NCBI GenBank assembly: GCA_006738865.1
Contig: AP019701.1
Coordinates: 186,001 to 250,000 of the forward strand
DNA: 64,000 nt
Source of the DNA: Allostella sp. ATCC 35155
GTDB taxonomy: Bacteria > Pseudomonadota > Alphaproteobacteria > ATCC43930 > Allostellaceae
Direction: 5' to 3'
Positions 29,154 through 36,103 of this stretch are shown one piece after another. A program made the translations under genes and the position numbers. Position 1 is the first letter of the stretch, and each line of letters begins with the position of its first letter. Under the pieces are notes generated by a model. It had not been told where the DNA came from and searched no databases. It was given only the letters and a program-made list of their open reading frames with translations.

Positions 29154-31006
29154 CCCACCAGCACCCGGTCCGCCCCTCGGCGACGGACCGGACCAACGAC
29201 TTCGTCGTCAAGTTCGCCAACGTCAACGGTTCGGGATCCGCCAGCGCCAACCTGCTATTCGCGCGCTCCATCATCCGCATGGGCGTGCCGGTCGTGGCCC
29301 GCAACATCTTTCCCTCGAACATCCAGGGGCTGCCGACCTGGTACGAGGTGCGGGTGACCGAACGCGGCTGGCGCGGCGCGCGCGGCGGCGTCGACCTGAT
29401 GGTCGCGATGAACCCGCAGACCTGGGACAAGGATGTCGAGGGCATCGACCCCGGCGGCTATCTCTTCTACGACTCGACCAAGCCGATGCCGCCGTCGAAG
29501 TTCCGGCCGGACATCACCGTGCTGGGCGTGCCGCTGACCGCGATCTGCAACCGCGTCTACACCGACAGCCGGCAGCGCCAGCTCTTCAAGAACATCATCT
29601 ATGTCGGCGCCCTGTCGGCCCTGCTCGACATCGACCCGGCGGTCATCGAGCAGCTCATCGGCGAGCAGTTCAAGGGCAAGGACAAGCTGATCCGCCCGAA
29701 CATCGATGCCCTCCACATGGGCCGCGAATATGCCCTGCAGGAGTTTCCCTGCCCGCTGCCGCTGCGGGTGCGCAAGGCCGACGCCGTCGGCGACCGCATC
29801 TTCGTCGACGGCAACGCGGCGGCGGCGCTGGGCGCCGTCTATGGCGGGGCCACCGTCTGCGCCTGGTACCCGATCACGCCCTCCTCGTCCCTGGCGGAGG
29901 CCTTCCAGCGCCACTGCCGCCGCTTCCGCGGCGAGGAGGAGCGCAACAAGTACGCGATCGTCCAGGCCGAGGACGAGCTCGCCTCGATCGGCATGGTGAT
30001 CGGCGCCGGCTGGAACGGCGCCCGCGCCTTCACCTCGACCTCCGGCCCCGGCATCTCGCTGATGCAGGAGTTCCTCGGGCTGGCCTATTTCGCCGAAATC
30101 CCGGCGGTCGTGTTCGACGTCCAGCGCGGCGGGCCCTCGACCGGGATGCCGACCCGCACCCAGCAGTCGGACCTGCTGGCCTGCGCCTACGCCTCGCACG
30201 GCGACACCAAGCATGTCCTGCTGCTGCCCGAGGATCCGCACGAGGCGTTCGAGATGGGGGCGGCGGCCTTCGACCTCGCCGACCGGCTGCAGACGCCGGT
30301 CTTCGTCATGCTCGACCTCGACATCGGCATGAACGAATGGCTCTGCCGCCCCTTCCAGTGGGACGATTCCCGCCGCCTGGACCGCGGCAAGGTCATGACG
30401 CGCGAGATGCTGGATTCGGGGATGGATTTCGGCCGCTATCTCGACGTCGACGGCGACGGCATCCCCTTCCGCACCTATCCCGGCACCCACCCGACCCGCG
30501 GCTCCTACTTCACCCGCGGCACGACGCGCGACCGCTATGCCCGCTACAGCGAGGAGGGGCCGGTCTACGTCGACAACATGGAGCGGCTGACGCGCAAGTT
30601 CGACACGGCCAAGGCGCTGGTCCCGGCCCCGGTCGAACGCCGCGCGGCCGAGCCGACGCGGGTCGGCGTCATCCATTTCGGCTCGACCGGGGCCGCGATG
30701 GAGGAGGCGCTGGAGGCGCTCGCCGGGCGCGGCATCCATCTCGACACGCTGCGGCTGCGCGCCTTCCCCTTCGCGGACACGGTGGCCGAGTTCGTGCGCC
30801 GGCACGAGGTCGTCTTCGTGATCGAGCAGAATCGCGACGCGCAGATGCGCACGCTGCTGGTCTCCGAGCTCGATCTCGACCCGGCTCGCCTCGCCTCGGT
30901 GCGCCATTTCGACGGCACCCCGATCACCGCCCGCTTCATCGTCGATGCGGTCGAGGCGGCCCTGCCCGACCACAATGTCGTCCCGCTCCGGAAGGCGGCC
31001 CCATGA
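29138..31006 (+). CDS. korA: 2-oxoacid:acceptor oxidoreductase alpha subunit (gamma-alpha fusion)
   Basis: A 622-residue protein. The N-terminal gamma domain (about residues 20-205) carries IFPSNIQGLPTWYEVRV and RGGVDLMVAMN. The pyrimidine/alpha domain begins at YPITPSSSLAEAF (about 245) and contains the catalytic-loop region TSTSGPGISLM. The last quarter is the domain II part (FGSTGAAMEEALEAL). This gamma-alpha fusion is typical of two-subunit KorAB enzymes that oxidise 2-oxoglutarate or related 2-oxoacids to acyl-CoA. Its stop overlaps korB by 4 bases. Substrate (2-oxoglutarate rather than pyruvate or branched-chain) is inferred from the KorC partner. Confidence 0.92.
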   Translation: MSEPLTHQHPVRPSATDRTNDFVVKFANVNGSGSASANLLFARSIIRMGVPVVARNIFPSNIQGLPTWYEVRVTERGWRGARGGVDLMVAMNPQTWDKDVEGIDPGGYLFYDSTKPMPPSKFRPDITVLGVPLTAICNRVYTDSRQRQLFKNIIYVGALSALLDIDPAVIEQLIGEQFKGKDKLIRPNIDALHMGREYALQEFPCPLPLRVRKADAVGDRIFVDGNAAAALGAVYGGATVCAWYPITPSSSLAEAFQRHCRRFRGEEERNKYAIVQAEDELASIGMVIGAGWNGARAFTSTSGPGISLMQEFLGLAYFAEIPAVVFDVQRGGPSTGMPTRTQQSDLLACAYASHGDTKHVLLLPEDPHEAFEMGAAAFDLADRLQTPVFVMLDLDIGMNEWLCRPFQWDDSRRLDRGKVMTREMLDSGMDFGRYLDVDGDGIPFRTYPGTHPTRGSYFTRGTTRDRYARYSEEGPVYVDNMERLTRKFDTAKALVPAPVERRAAEPTRVGVIHFGSTGAAMEEALEALAGRGIHLDTLRLRAFPFADTVAEFVRRHEVVFVIEQNRDAQMRTLLVSELDLDPARLASVRHFDGTPITARFIVDAVEAALPDHNVVPLRKAAP

Positions 31007-32058
31007 CCTACCTCACGAAGCCCCGCTTCCATCACCCGAAGCTGCCGACCAACGCGCTCGGCTACACCCGGCGCGACTATGAAGGGGCGATCTCGACGCT
31101 GTGCGCCGGCTGCGGCCATGATTCGATCAGCGCCGCCATCATCCAGGCCTGCTTCGAGCTCGACCTGCCGCCGCACCGCATCGCCAAGCTGTCGGGCATC
31201 GGCTGCTCGTCGAAGACGCCGACCTATTTCCTCGGCGCCAGCCACGGCTTCAACAGTGTCCATGGCCGCATGCCTTCGGTGCTGACGGGCGCCAACCTCG
31301 CCAACCGCGACCTCGTCTATCTCGGCGTCTCGGGCGACGGCGACAGCGCCTCGATCGGCCTCGGGCAGTTCGCCCATTCGATCCGGCGCGGCGTCAACAT
31401 GCTCTACATCGTCGAGAACAACGGCGTGTACGGGCTGACCAAGGGCCAGTTCTCCGCCACCGCCGACAAGGGTTCGCTCAGCAAGCGGGGGGCGGCCAAC
31501 CACGACCAGCCGATCGACCTCGCCTCGATGGCGCTGCTCCTCGGCGCCAGCTACGTCGCGCGCGGCTTCTCCGGCGACAAGGACCAGCTCGTGCCCCTGA
31601 TCAAGGCGGGGCTGCGGCACAAGGGGGCCGCCTTCATCGACTGCATCAGCCCCTGCGTCGCCTTCAACAACCATCCGGGCTCGACCAAGAGCTTCGATTT
31701 CGTGCGGGAGCACAACGAGGCGGTCAACCGCCTCGACGTCATGGTCGAGCGCGCCCCGATCGAGACCGAATATGCGCCGGGCGAAACCGTGGAGGTGACG
31801 CAGCACGACGGCACGGTGCTGCGCCTGAGGAAGCTCGACGCCGACTACGACCCGCGCGACCGGGCGGCCGCCATCGGCTACCTGCAGCAGCAGGAGGCGA
31901 AGGGCGAGGTGGTGACGGGCCTGCTCTATGTCGATCCCGACGCCGCCGACATGCACGACGCCCTGGCGACGATCGAGCGGCCGCTCAACGCGCTCGACGA
32001 CGCGGCCCTGGTTCCCGGAGCAAAGGCGCTCGACAAGCTGAACGCCTCGCTGCGGTAG
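31003..32058 (+). CDS. korB: 2-oxoacid:acceptor oxidoreductase beta subunit
   Basis: A 351-residue TPP-binding subunit. CAGCGHDS (about 30) and GIGCSSKTP supply cluster ligands. The TPP motif is GDGDSASIGLGQFAHSIRRG ending in ENNGVYGLTKGQ. SPCVAFNNH is near the family position of the last Cys. With korA it forms the catalytic core, with the Fe-S cluster passing electrons to KorC. It is coupled to korA by an ATGA overlap and ends 6 bp before the convergent SMR gene, with no hairpin in between. Confidence 0.93.
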   Translation: MTYLTKPRFHHPKLPTNALGYTRRDYEGAISTLCAGCGHDSISAAIIQACFELDLPPHRIAKLSGIGCSSKTPTYFLGASHGFNSVHGRMPSVLTGANLANRDLVYLGVSGDGDSASIGLGQFAHSIRRGVNMLYIVENNGVYGLTKGQFSATADKGSLSKRGAANHDQPIDLASMALLLGASYVARGFSGDKDQLVPLIKAGLRHKGAAFIDCISPCVAFNNHPGSTKSFDFVREHNEAVNRLDVMVERAPIETEYAPGETVEVTQHDGTVLRLRKLDADYDPRDRAAAIGYLQQQEAKGEVVTGLLYVDPDAADMHDALATIERPLNALDDAALVPGAKALDKLNASLR

Positions 32059-32064
32059 GGCGCG

Positions 32065-32391
32065 TCAGGGCCGATCCTCGACGCCGCCGAGCCCGGCGAC
32101 CCCGATGCCGATCAGTACGATTGCGAGGATCTTCATCGGACCGACCGGTTCGGCAAGCGCCACGGCGCCGTAGATCGCGACGCCGGCCGTCCCGATCCCG
32201 ACCCAGACCGGGTAGGCGACGGAGACCGGCAGCGAGCGCAAGGCGAGTGACAGCATGGCGAGGCTGAGGGCCGCCGTCGCCAGGCCGACGGCGGTCGGCA
32301 CCGGTCGGGAGAAGCCCGCCGATGCCTTCAGGGCCGCGGCCCAGACGATCTCCAGCACCCCGGCGGCCACCAGCAGGACCCAGGCCGTCAC
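32065..32391 (-). CDS. SMR family exporter, SugE/Gdx-like
   Basis: A 108-residue protein with four membrane helices. The membrane-embedded Glu of the SMR family is in LLVAAGVLEIVWAAALK. The following KASAGFSRPVPTAVGL and the block RSLPVSVAYPVWVGIGTAG match the SugE/Gdx branch (guanidinium or quaternary-ammonium export) better than EmrE. No guanidine riboswitch-like leader is seen: the gene is directly behind the SDR gene (4-base overlap), so the two are expressed together from the TetR-controlled gap at 33144-33225. Confidence 0.85.
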   Translation of the reverse strand: MTAWVLLVAAGVLEIVWAAALKASAGFSRPVPTAVGLATAALSLAMLSLALRSLPVSVAYPVWVGIGTAGVAIYGAVALAEPVGPMKILAIVLIGIGVAGLGGVEDRP

Positions 32392-33143
32392 GCCGTCGCC
32401 CCGCCGTCGGCTGCGACCACGGCGCCGGTCACGAATGCGGCCGCCGGACTGGCGAGAAATGCCACGACGGCGGCGACGTCCTGCGGGCGGCCATACCGGC
32501 CGAGCGCGAGGAGCGCGCGCTCTCCGTCCGCCTGCGGCCCGTCGGCCGGGTTCATGTCGGTGTCGATCGACCCGGGATTGACGAGGTTGACGGTGATGCC
32601 GCGCGGGCCGAGTTCGCGCGCCAGCGACTTTGTCAGACCGACGAGTGCCGCCTTGCTCATCGCGTAGAGCGTGACCCCGGCCGCCGGCGCATGCACGCCG
32701 AGCGATGATCCGATCGAGATGATGCGGCCGCCTTCGCCCATGGCCGGGAGGGCTGCCTGTGCCATGCGGTATGGCGCGCGGGCGTGGAGGGCCAGGACTT
32801 CGTCGATCGCCGCGATCGTCATCTCCTCGATCGGGCCATAGGGGAAGACGCCCGCATTGTTGACCAGGATGTCAAGGCGGCCGCAGCGCGCGACGACCGA
32901 AGCCACCGCGCGAATGCTACTGCCGTCGTCCCGGTGATCGGCCTCCAGGGCGAAGGACGTCGGCCCGTCCTGGCTGATGACCGCGGCCAGTCGCCGGGCG
33001 GCATCGGCCGAGGCGCGATAGGTGATGGCAACCGTCGCTCCCCGCTCCGCCAGGGCGCGTGCCGTGGCGGCCCCCACGCCGCGGCTTCCTCCGGTGACGA
33101 GCGCCACCTTGCCTTCCAGGTCTCTCATTCCTGCGCCATCCAT
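32388..33143 (-). CDS. SDR family oxidoreductase
   Basis: A short-chain dehydrogenase of 251 residues. It has cofactor motif TGGSRGVG (about 17-24), NNAG (about 94), and the catalytic Ser plus YAMSK (Tyr and Lys, about 160-164). A C-terminal GAVVAADGGATA completes the classical fold. Preference between NADH and NADPH is unclear. The start may be ATG 33143 or ATG 33128 (MRDLEGK); the shorter form fits the family length better. It is divergent from a TetR gene across a gap holding a perfect palindrome, and overlaps the SMR gene by 4 bases, so it is likely under TetR control. Substrate unknown. Confidence 0.9.
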   Translation of the reverse strand: MDGAGMRDLEGKVALVTGGSRGVGAATARALAERGATVAITYRASADAARRLAAVISQDGPTSFALEADHRDDGSSIRAVASVVARCGRLDILVNNAGVFPYGPIEEMTIAAIDEVLALHARAPYRMAQAALPAMGEGGRIISIGSSLGVHAPAAGVTLYAMSKAALVGLTKSLARELGPRGITVNLVNPGSIDTDMNPADGPQADGERALLALGRYGRPQDVAAVVAFLASPAAAFVTGAVVAADGGATA

Positions 33144-33146
33144 AAT

Positions 33147-33160
33147 GTACCTATAGGTAC
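33147..33160. promoter_or_regulatory. TetR operator candidate
   Basis: GTACCTATAGGTAC is a perfect 14-bp palindrome in the 82-bp gap between the SDR gene (minus) and the TetR gene (plus). On the minus strand TTGACG (33184-33189) and TAGATT (33162-33167), 16 bp apart, would start transcription at about 33155, inside the palindrome. A bound repressor would therefore block the SDR-SMR unit. Confidence 0.6.
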
Positions 33161-33225
33161 GAATCTATGGGCTTGCGGTCCGGCGTCAAGCTATTATTTA
33201 TCGACCGGTATGAAATGGAGCGGCG

Positions 33226-33840
33226 ATGGCAAGCAGCGGACGGCCGCGCGCGTTCGATCGTCTGCGGGCGCTCGAAGCGGCGATGGAAGTGTTCTGGGAG
33301 CGTGGATACGAGGGAACGACGCTGGCCGACCTGACCGCGGCCATGGGCATCAACAGACCCAGCCTCTATGGCGCCTTCGGCAACAAGGAAGACCTCTTCT
33401 GCGAGGCGTTGGCCCTGTACGAGGCGCGCGAGGGGGCAGTCATCACCGCGGGCCTGACGGAAGCGCCGACCGCTCGGGCAGCGATCGCGACAACGCTGGG
33501 TCACAATGCGAAGGTCTATGTCGAGGAGGGTCGGCCGCGCGGATGCATGATCGTCCTGTCGTCACTGGTCGGCACCCCGGAGAGTGCGCCCGTCCGCGCC
33601 CTCCTGGCGGCACGGCGCCAGGCCGGTGAGGATGAATTGCGTGCCCGGATTGCCCGCGGTCAGGGCGAAGGCGACGTGCCGGCCGAAGCGGACCCGGCGC
33701 AATTGGCCGCCTTCTACAGCACGATCCTGCAAGGCATGTCGGTGGCGGCCCGTGACGGCGCCGACCGCGCACGGCTCGACGGCATCGTGGCGAACGCGAT
33801 GGCCTGCTGGCCGGCTGGCCGCGCCGGGACGGACGGCTGA
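33226..33840 (+). CDS. TetR/AcrR family regulator
   Basis: A 204-residue repressor-type protein. The N-terminal helix-turn-helix runs ALEAAMEVFWERGYEGTTL, then DLTAAMGINRPSLYGAFGNKEDLF, the standard TetR recognition unit ending near residue 55. The C-terminal ligand domain has the TetR_C pattern of the YafC/AefR-like group, with GRPRGCMIVLSSL near the middle. It is divergent from the SDR-SMR unit and probably represses both itself and them through GTACCTATAGGTAC. The inducing ligand is unknown. Its 3' end forms half of a hairpin shared with the VOC gene. Confidence 0.9.
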   Translation: MASSGRPRAFDRLRALEAAMEVFWERGYEGTTLADLTAAMGINRPSLYGAFGNKEDLFCEALALYEAREGAVITAGLTEAPTARAAIATTLGHNAKVYVEEGRPRGCMIVLSSLVGTPESAPVRALLAARRQAGEDELRARIARGQGEGDVPAEADPAQLAAFYSTILQGMSVAARDGADRARLDGIVANAMACWPAGRAGTDG

Positions 33841-33860
33841 TCCGGCGGCGGATCAGCCGT
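33833..33860. terminator. 12-bp hairpin spanning both stop codons
   Basis: ACGGCTGATCCG (33833-33844) and CGGATCAGCCGT (33849-33860) pair exactly around GCGG. The stem includes the stop codons of the TetR gene (33838-33840) and of the convergent VOC gene (33853-33855). No T-run. Confidence 0.6.
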
Positions 33861-34242
33861 TCCAGCCGGCCGGCGCCTGCTCGTTCTCGGCGAAGTCGAA
33901 TTCGACCTTCGCGCCGGCGGGATCGCGGGTGAAGAGTTGCCAGGTGCCGCCGCCGGCGAGGCGGCGCAGCTCGTAGTCGTGGCCGGCCGCCGTCAGCCGC
34001 TCGGCCACCCCCGGCAGGTCGACCGCGGAGAAGGCCATGTGGTCGAGGAGGCCGTCCTTCTGGTCCAGCTTGCCCCGTGCGATGACGTGCAGGATCGCGG
34101 TGTCGCCGGAATAGAGCCAGGCGCCGGGAAAGGTGAAGGGCGGCCGCCAGCCCGGGTTCAGCCCGAACATGCCGTAGAACTTGACCGTCGCGTCGAGGTC
34201 GTCCGTCAGCACGGTGAAGTGGTTCATCGCGGTGATGCCCAT
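33853..34242 (-). CDS. VOC family (glyoxalase/dioxygenase fold) protein
   Basis: A 129-residue protein with two beta-alpha-beta-beta-beta modules. The first is NHFTVLTDDLDATVKFYGMFGL with a conserved N-terminal His. The second begins LLDHMAFSAVDLPGVAERL with another metal-type His. It ends KVEFDFAENEQ with a Glu at the usual metal position. The residues for a metal centre are thus present, but VOC proteins catalyse many reactions (isomerase, dioxygenase, thiol transfer) and the substrate cannot be told. It is on the same strand as the MFS gene 36 bp upstream. Confidence 0.85.
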   Translation of the reverse strand: MGITAMNHFTVLTDDLDATVKFYGMFGLNPGWRPPFTFPGAWLYSGDTAILHVIARGKLDQKDGLLDHMAFSAVDLPGVAERLTAAGHDYELRRLAGGGTWQLFTRDPAGAKVEFDFAENEQAPAGWNG

Positions 34243-34278
34243 GCGCCTCTCCCTGGTCCCCAGTGACCTGCGGCGAGT

Positions 34279-35526
34279 CTACGCCGAACGCTCGACCCGA
34301 TCGACCCGGCTGATGGTGCGCAGCTGCGGGAACCAGCGCTGCCACAGCCATGCCACCGCCACCGTCCCGACGCCTCCGGCGACGACGGCGGGCACCACCC
34401 CGATCGCGGCTGCCATGATGCCGGCGCGGAAGGCGCCGAGTTCGTTCGAGGCGCCGATGAAGACCATGTTGACCGCATTCACCCGGCCGCGCAGATGGTC
34501 GGGCGTCCAGAGCTGGATCAGCGTCTCGCGGACATAGACGCTGACCATGTCGCCGGCACCCATCAGGAGGAGCGCCACCACCGACAGCCAGGTCCAGGTC
34601 GAGAGGCCGAAGACCGCGGCGAAGAAGCCGAAGGCGGCGACACCCGCGAACATCAGGATGCCGGCCCGTGCCCGGATCGGGTGGCGCGCCAGCCACAGCG
34701 CCATCAGCAGGGCGCCGATGCCGGGTGCCGCCCGCAGCACGCCGAGGCCGAGCGGCCCGACATGCAGGATGTCGCTGGCGTAGGCCGGCAATAGCGCCAC
34801 CGCCCCGCCCAGCAGCACCGCGAAGAGGTCGAGCGAGATCGCCCCCAGCACGACCTTCTCGTGCCAGATGTAGCGGAAGCCGGCGCTGAGAGCGCGCCAG
34901 TCGGCGCCCGGTGCCAGACCGGCGCGCGGCATCGCCGGTATCAGCATGGTCAGCAGCACGGCCGCCAGCATCAGCCCGGCGGCGGCGGCGAACGGCAGGC
35001 TCGGGGCGAGCCCGTAGAGAAGGCCGCCGGCGACCGGCCCCAGGATCGTCGCCACCTGCCAGGAGGAGGTGGACCAGGCGACCGCAGTCGCCAGCTCGGC
35101 CGCCGGGACGACGTTGGGGATGATCGACTGCGAGGCCGGCCCGAAGAAGGCGCGCGCCGTGCCGAAGAGGACGAGGAGCGCGAAGATGGGCCAGGTCCGC
35201 CCGTCCCCCGCGAGGATCAGCCCGAGGAGTCCGCCGACGCAGAGCACCTGCGCCAGGATGCAGATGGCCATGACCCAGCGTCGGTCGAAACGGTCGGCGA
35301 CCGGGCCCGTGACGAAGATCAGGGCCGGGAAGGGCAGGAACTGGAACAGGCCGACGAGCCCGAGGTCGAGCGGGTCGCGCGTCAGGCTGTAGACGTACCA
35401 GCCGACCGAGACGCTGACGAACTGGGCGGCGAAGGCGGTGAGGAAGCGGCCGGCCCAATAGACGGTGAAGCCGCGGTGGCGGAAGACGCCGAGCGATCGC
35501 CCGCCCGGCTCGGCAAGGTCGGACAT
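34279..35526 (-). CDS. MFS exporter (EntS-like, MFS_3 group)
   Basis: A 415-residue transporter with twelve membrane helices. It starts FRHRGFTVYWAGRFLTAFAAQ as in EntS-type exporters, with a PVADRFDRRWVM loop after helix 2 matching motif A (GxxxDRxxRR). A break near residue 210 separates the two halves. EntS-type members export siderophores or drugs. The gene lies 11 bp downstream of soxG, and the VOC gene follows, so it may be read with the sarcosine oxidase operon, although a functional link is not obvious. Confidence 0.88.
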   Translation of the reverse strand: MSDLAEPGGRSLGVFRHRGFTVYWAGRFLTAFAAQFVSVSVGWYVYSLTRDPLDLGLVGLFQFLPFPALIFVTGPVADRFDRRWVMAICILAQVLCVGGLLGLILAGDGRTWPIFALLVLFGTARAFFGPASQSIIPNVVPAAELATAVAWSTSSWQVATILGPVAGGLLYGLAPSLPFAAAAGLMLAAVLLTMLIPAMPRAGLAPGADWRALSAGFRYIWHEKVVLGAISLDLFAVLLGGAVALLPAYASDILHVGPLGLGVLRAAPGIGALLMALWLARHPIRARAGILMFAGVAAFGFFAAVFGLSTWTWLSVVALLLMGAGDMVSVYVRETLIQLWTPDHLRGRVNAVNMVFIGASNELGAFRAGIMAAAIGVVPAVVAGGVGTVAVAWLWQRWFPQLRTISRVDRVERSA

Positions 35527-35536
35527 GGGGACGGGC

Positions 35537-36103
35537 TTAGTGGGTGCCGGCGAACTCGGCGGCGGAATCCGTCAGCCACTCCAGGAACGGCACGGCATAG
35601 CTGGAGCCGACGACCAGCTCGTAGGCGGGCGTCGCGTCGCGCTGCAGCAGGACGGCCCCGACCTGCGCCATCGGGGTGACGGCCGCCTGCCCGGGGCCGA
35701 ACTGCGCCGGATGGAGGTCGAGGCGGCAGCCCTTGGCCAGCACCCGGGGTGCCGCGGCACCGGCGAGGCGGACCCGCGTCTTGCCGTGCGACTGGTCGAC
35801 GACCGAGGCGGCGCCGGCCGCGGTCTCGACGAGGCGGCGGGCGAGCGCACCCTCGGCCCCGCGCGGGGCCATCACCAGCCAGGTCTCCGGCCGGATCCAG
35901 ACGGCGGTCGTGTCGCCCGATGCGGCGAAGCGGCCGGGTGGGGGGAGGTCGAGCCCGAACTCCGCGCGGATGGCGGCGGCGAGATCGCCGGCGCGTCCGC
36001 GTCGGGCGGCGATGTCGACGATCGCCGATGGCAGCTCGGCGATCATCGGGTGCGCCGGCACCGCCACGACGGAAAGGGGCGAGCGCGGCTCAGCTGCGCA
36101 CAC
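35537..36103 (-). CDS. soxG: Sarcosine oxidase gamma subunit
   Basis: A 188-residue small subunit of the heterotetrameric sarcosine oxidase. It has an N-terminal SPLSVVAVPAHPM leader, the mid-block WIRPETWLVMAPRG and C-terminal LLQRDATPAYELVVGSSYAVPFLEWL, the last being the most conserved stretch of SoxG. The subunit is related to the GcvT-like fold. The GTG start at 36103 lies 14 bases inside soxA; no ATG fits upstream. It is the fourth gene of soxB-soxD-soxA-soxG. Confidence 0.9.
   Translation of the reverse strand: MCAAEPRSPLSVVAVPAHPMIAELPSAIVDIAARRGRAGDLAAAIRAEFGLDLPPPGRFAASGDTTAVWIRPETWLVMAPRGAEGALARRLVETAAGAASVVDQSHGKTRVRLAGAAAPRVLAKGCRLDLHPAQFGPGQAAVTPMAQVGAVLLQRDATPAYELVVGSSYAVPFLEWLTDSAAEFAGTH

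Noticed and set aside
32065-32391. Guanidine riboswitch for the SugE/Gdx-like gene
   Set aside because: The gene overlaps the SDR gene by 4 bases, so it has no leader of its own. The only non-coding DNA before the unit is 82 bp long and looks like an operator.
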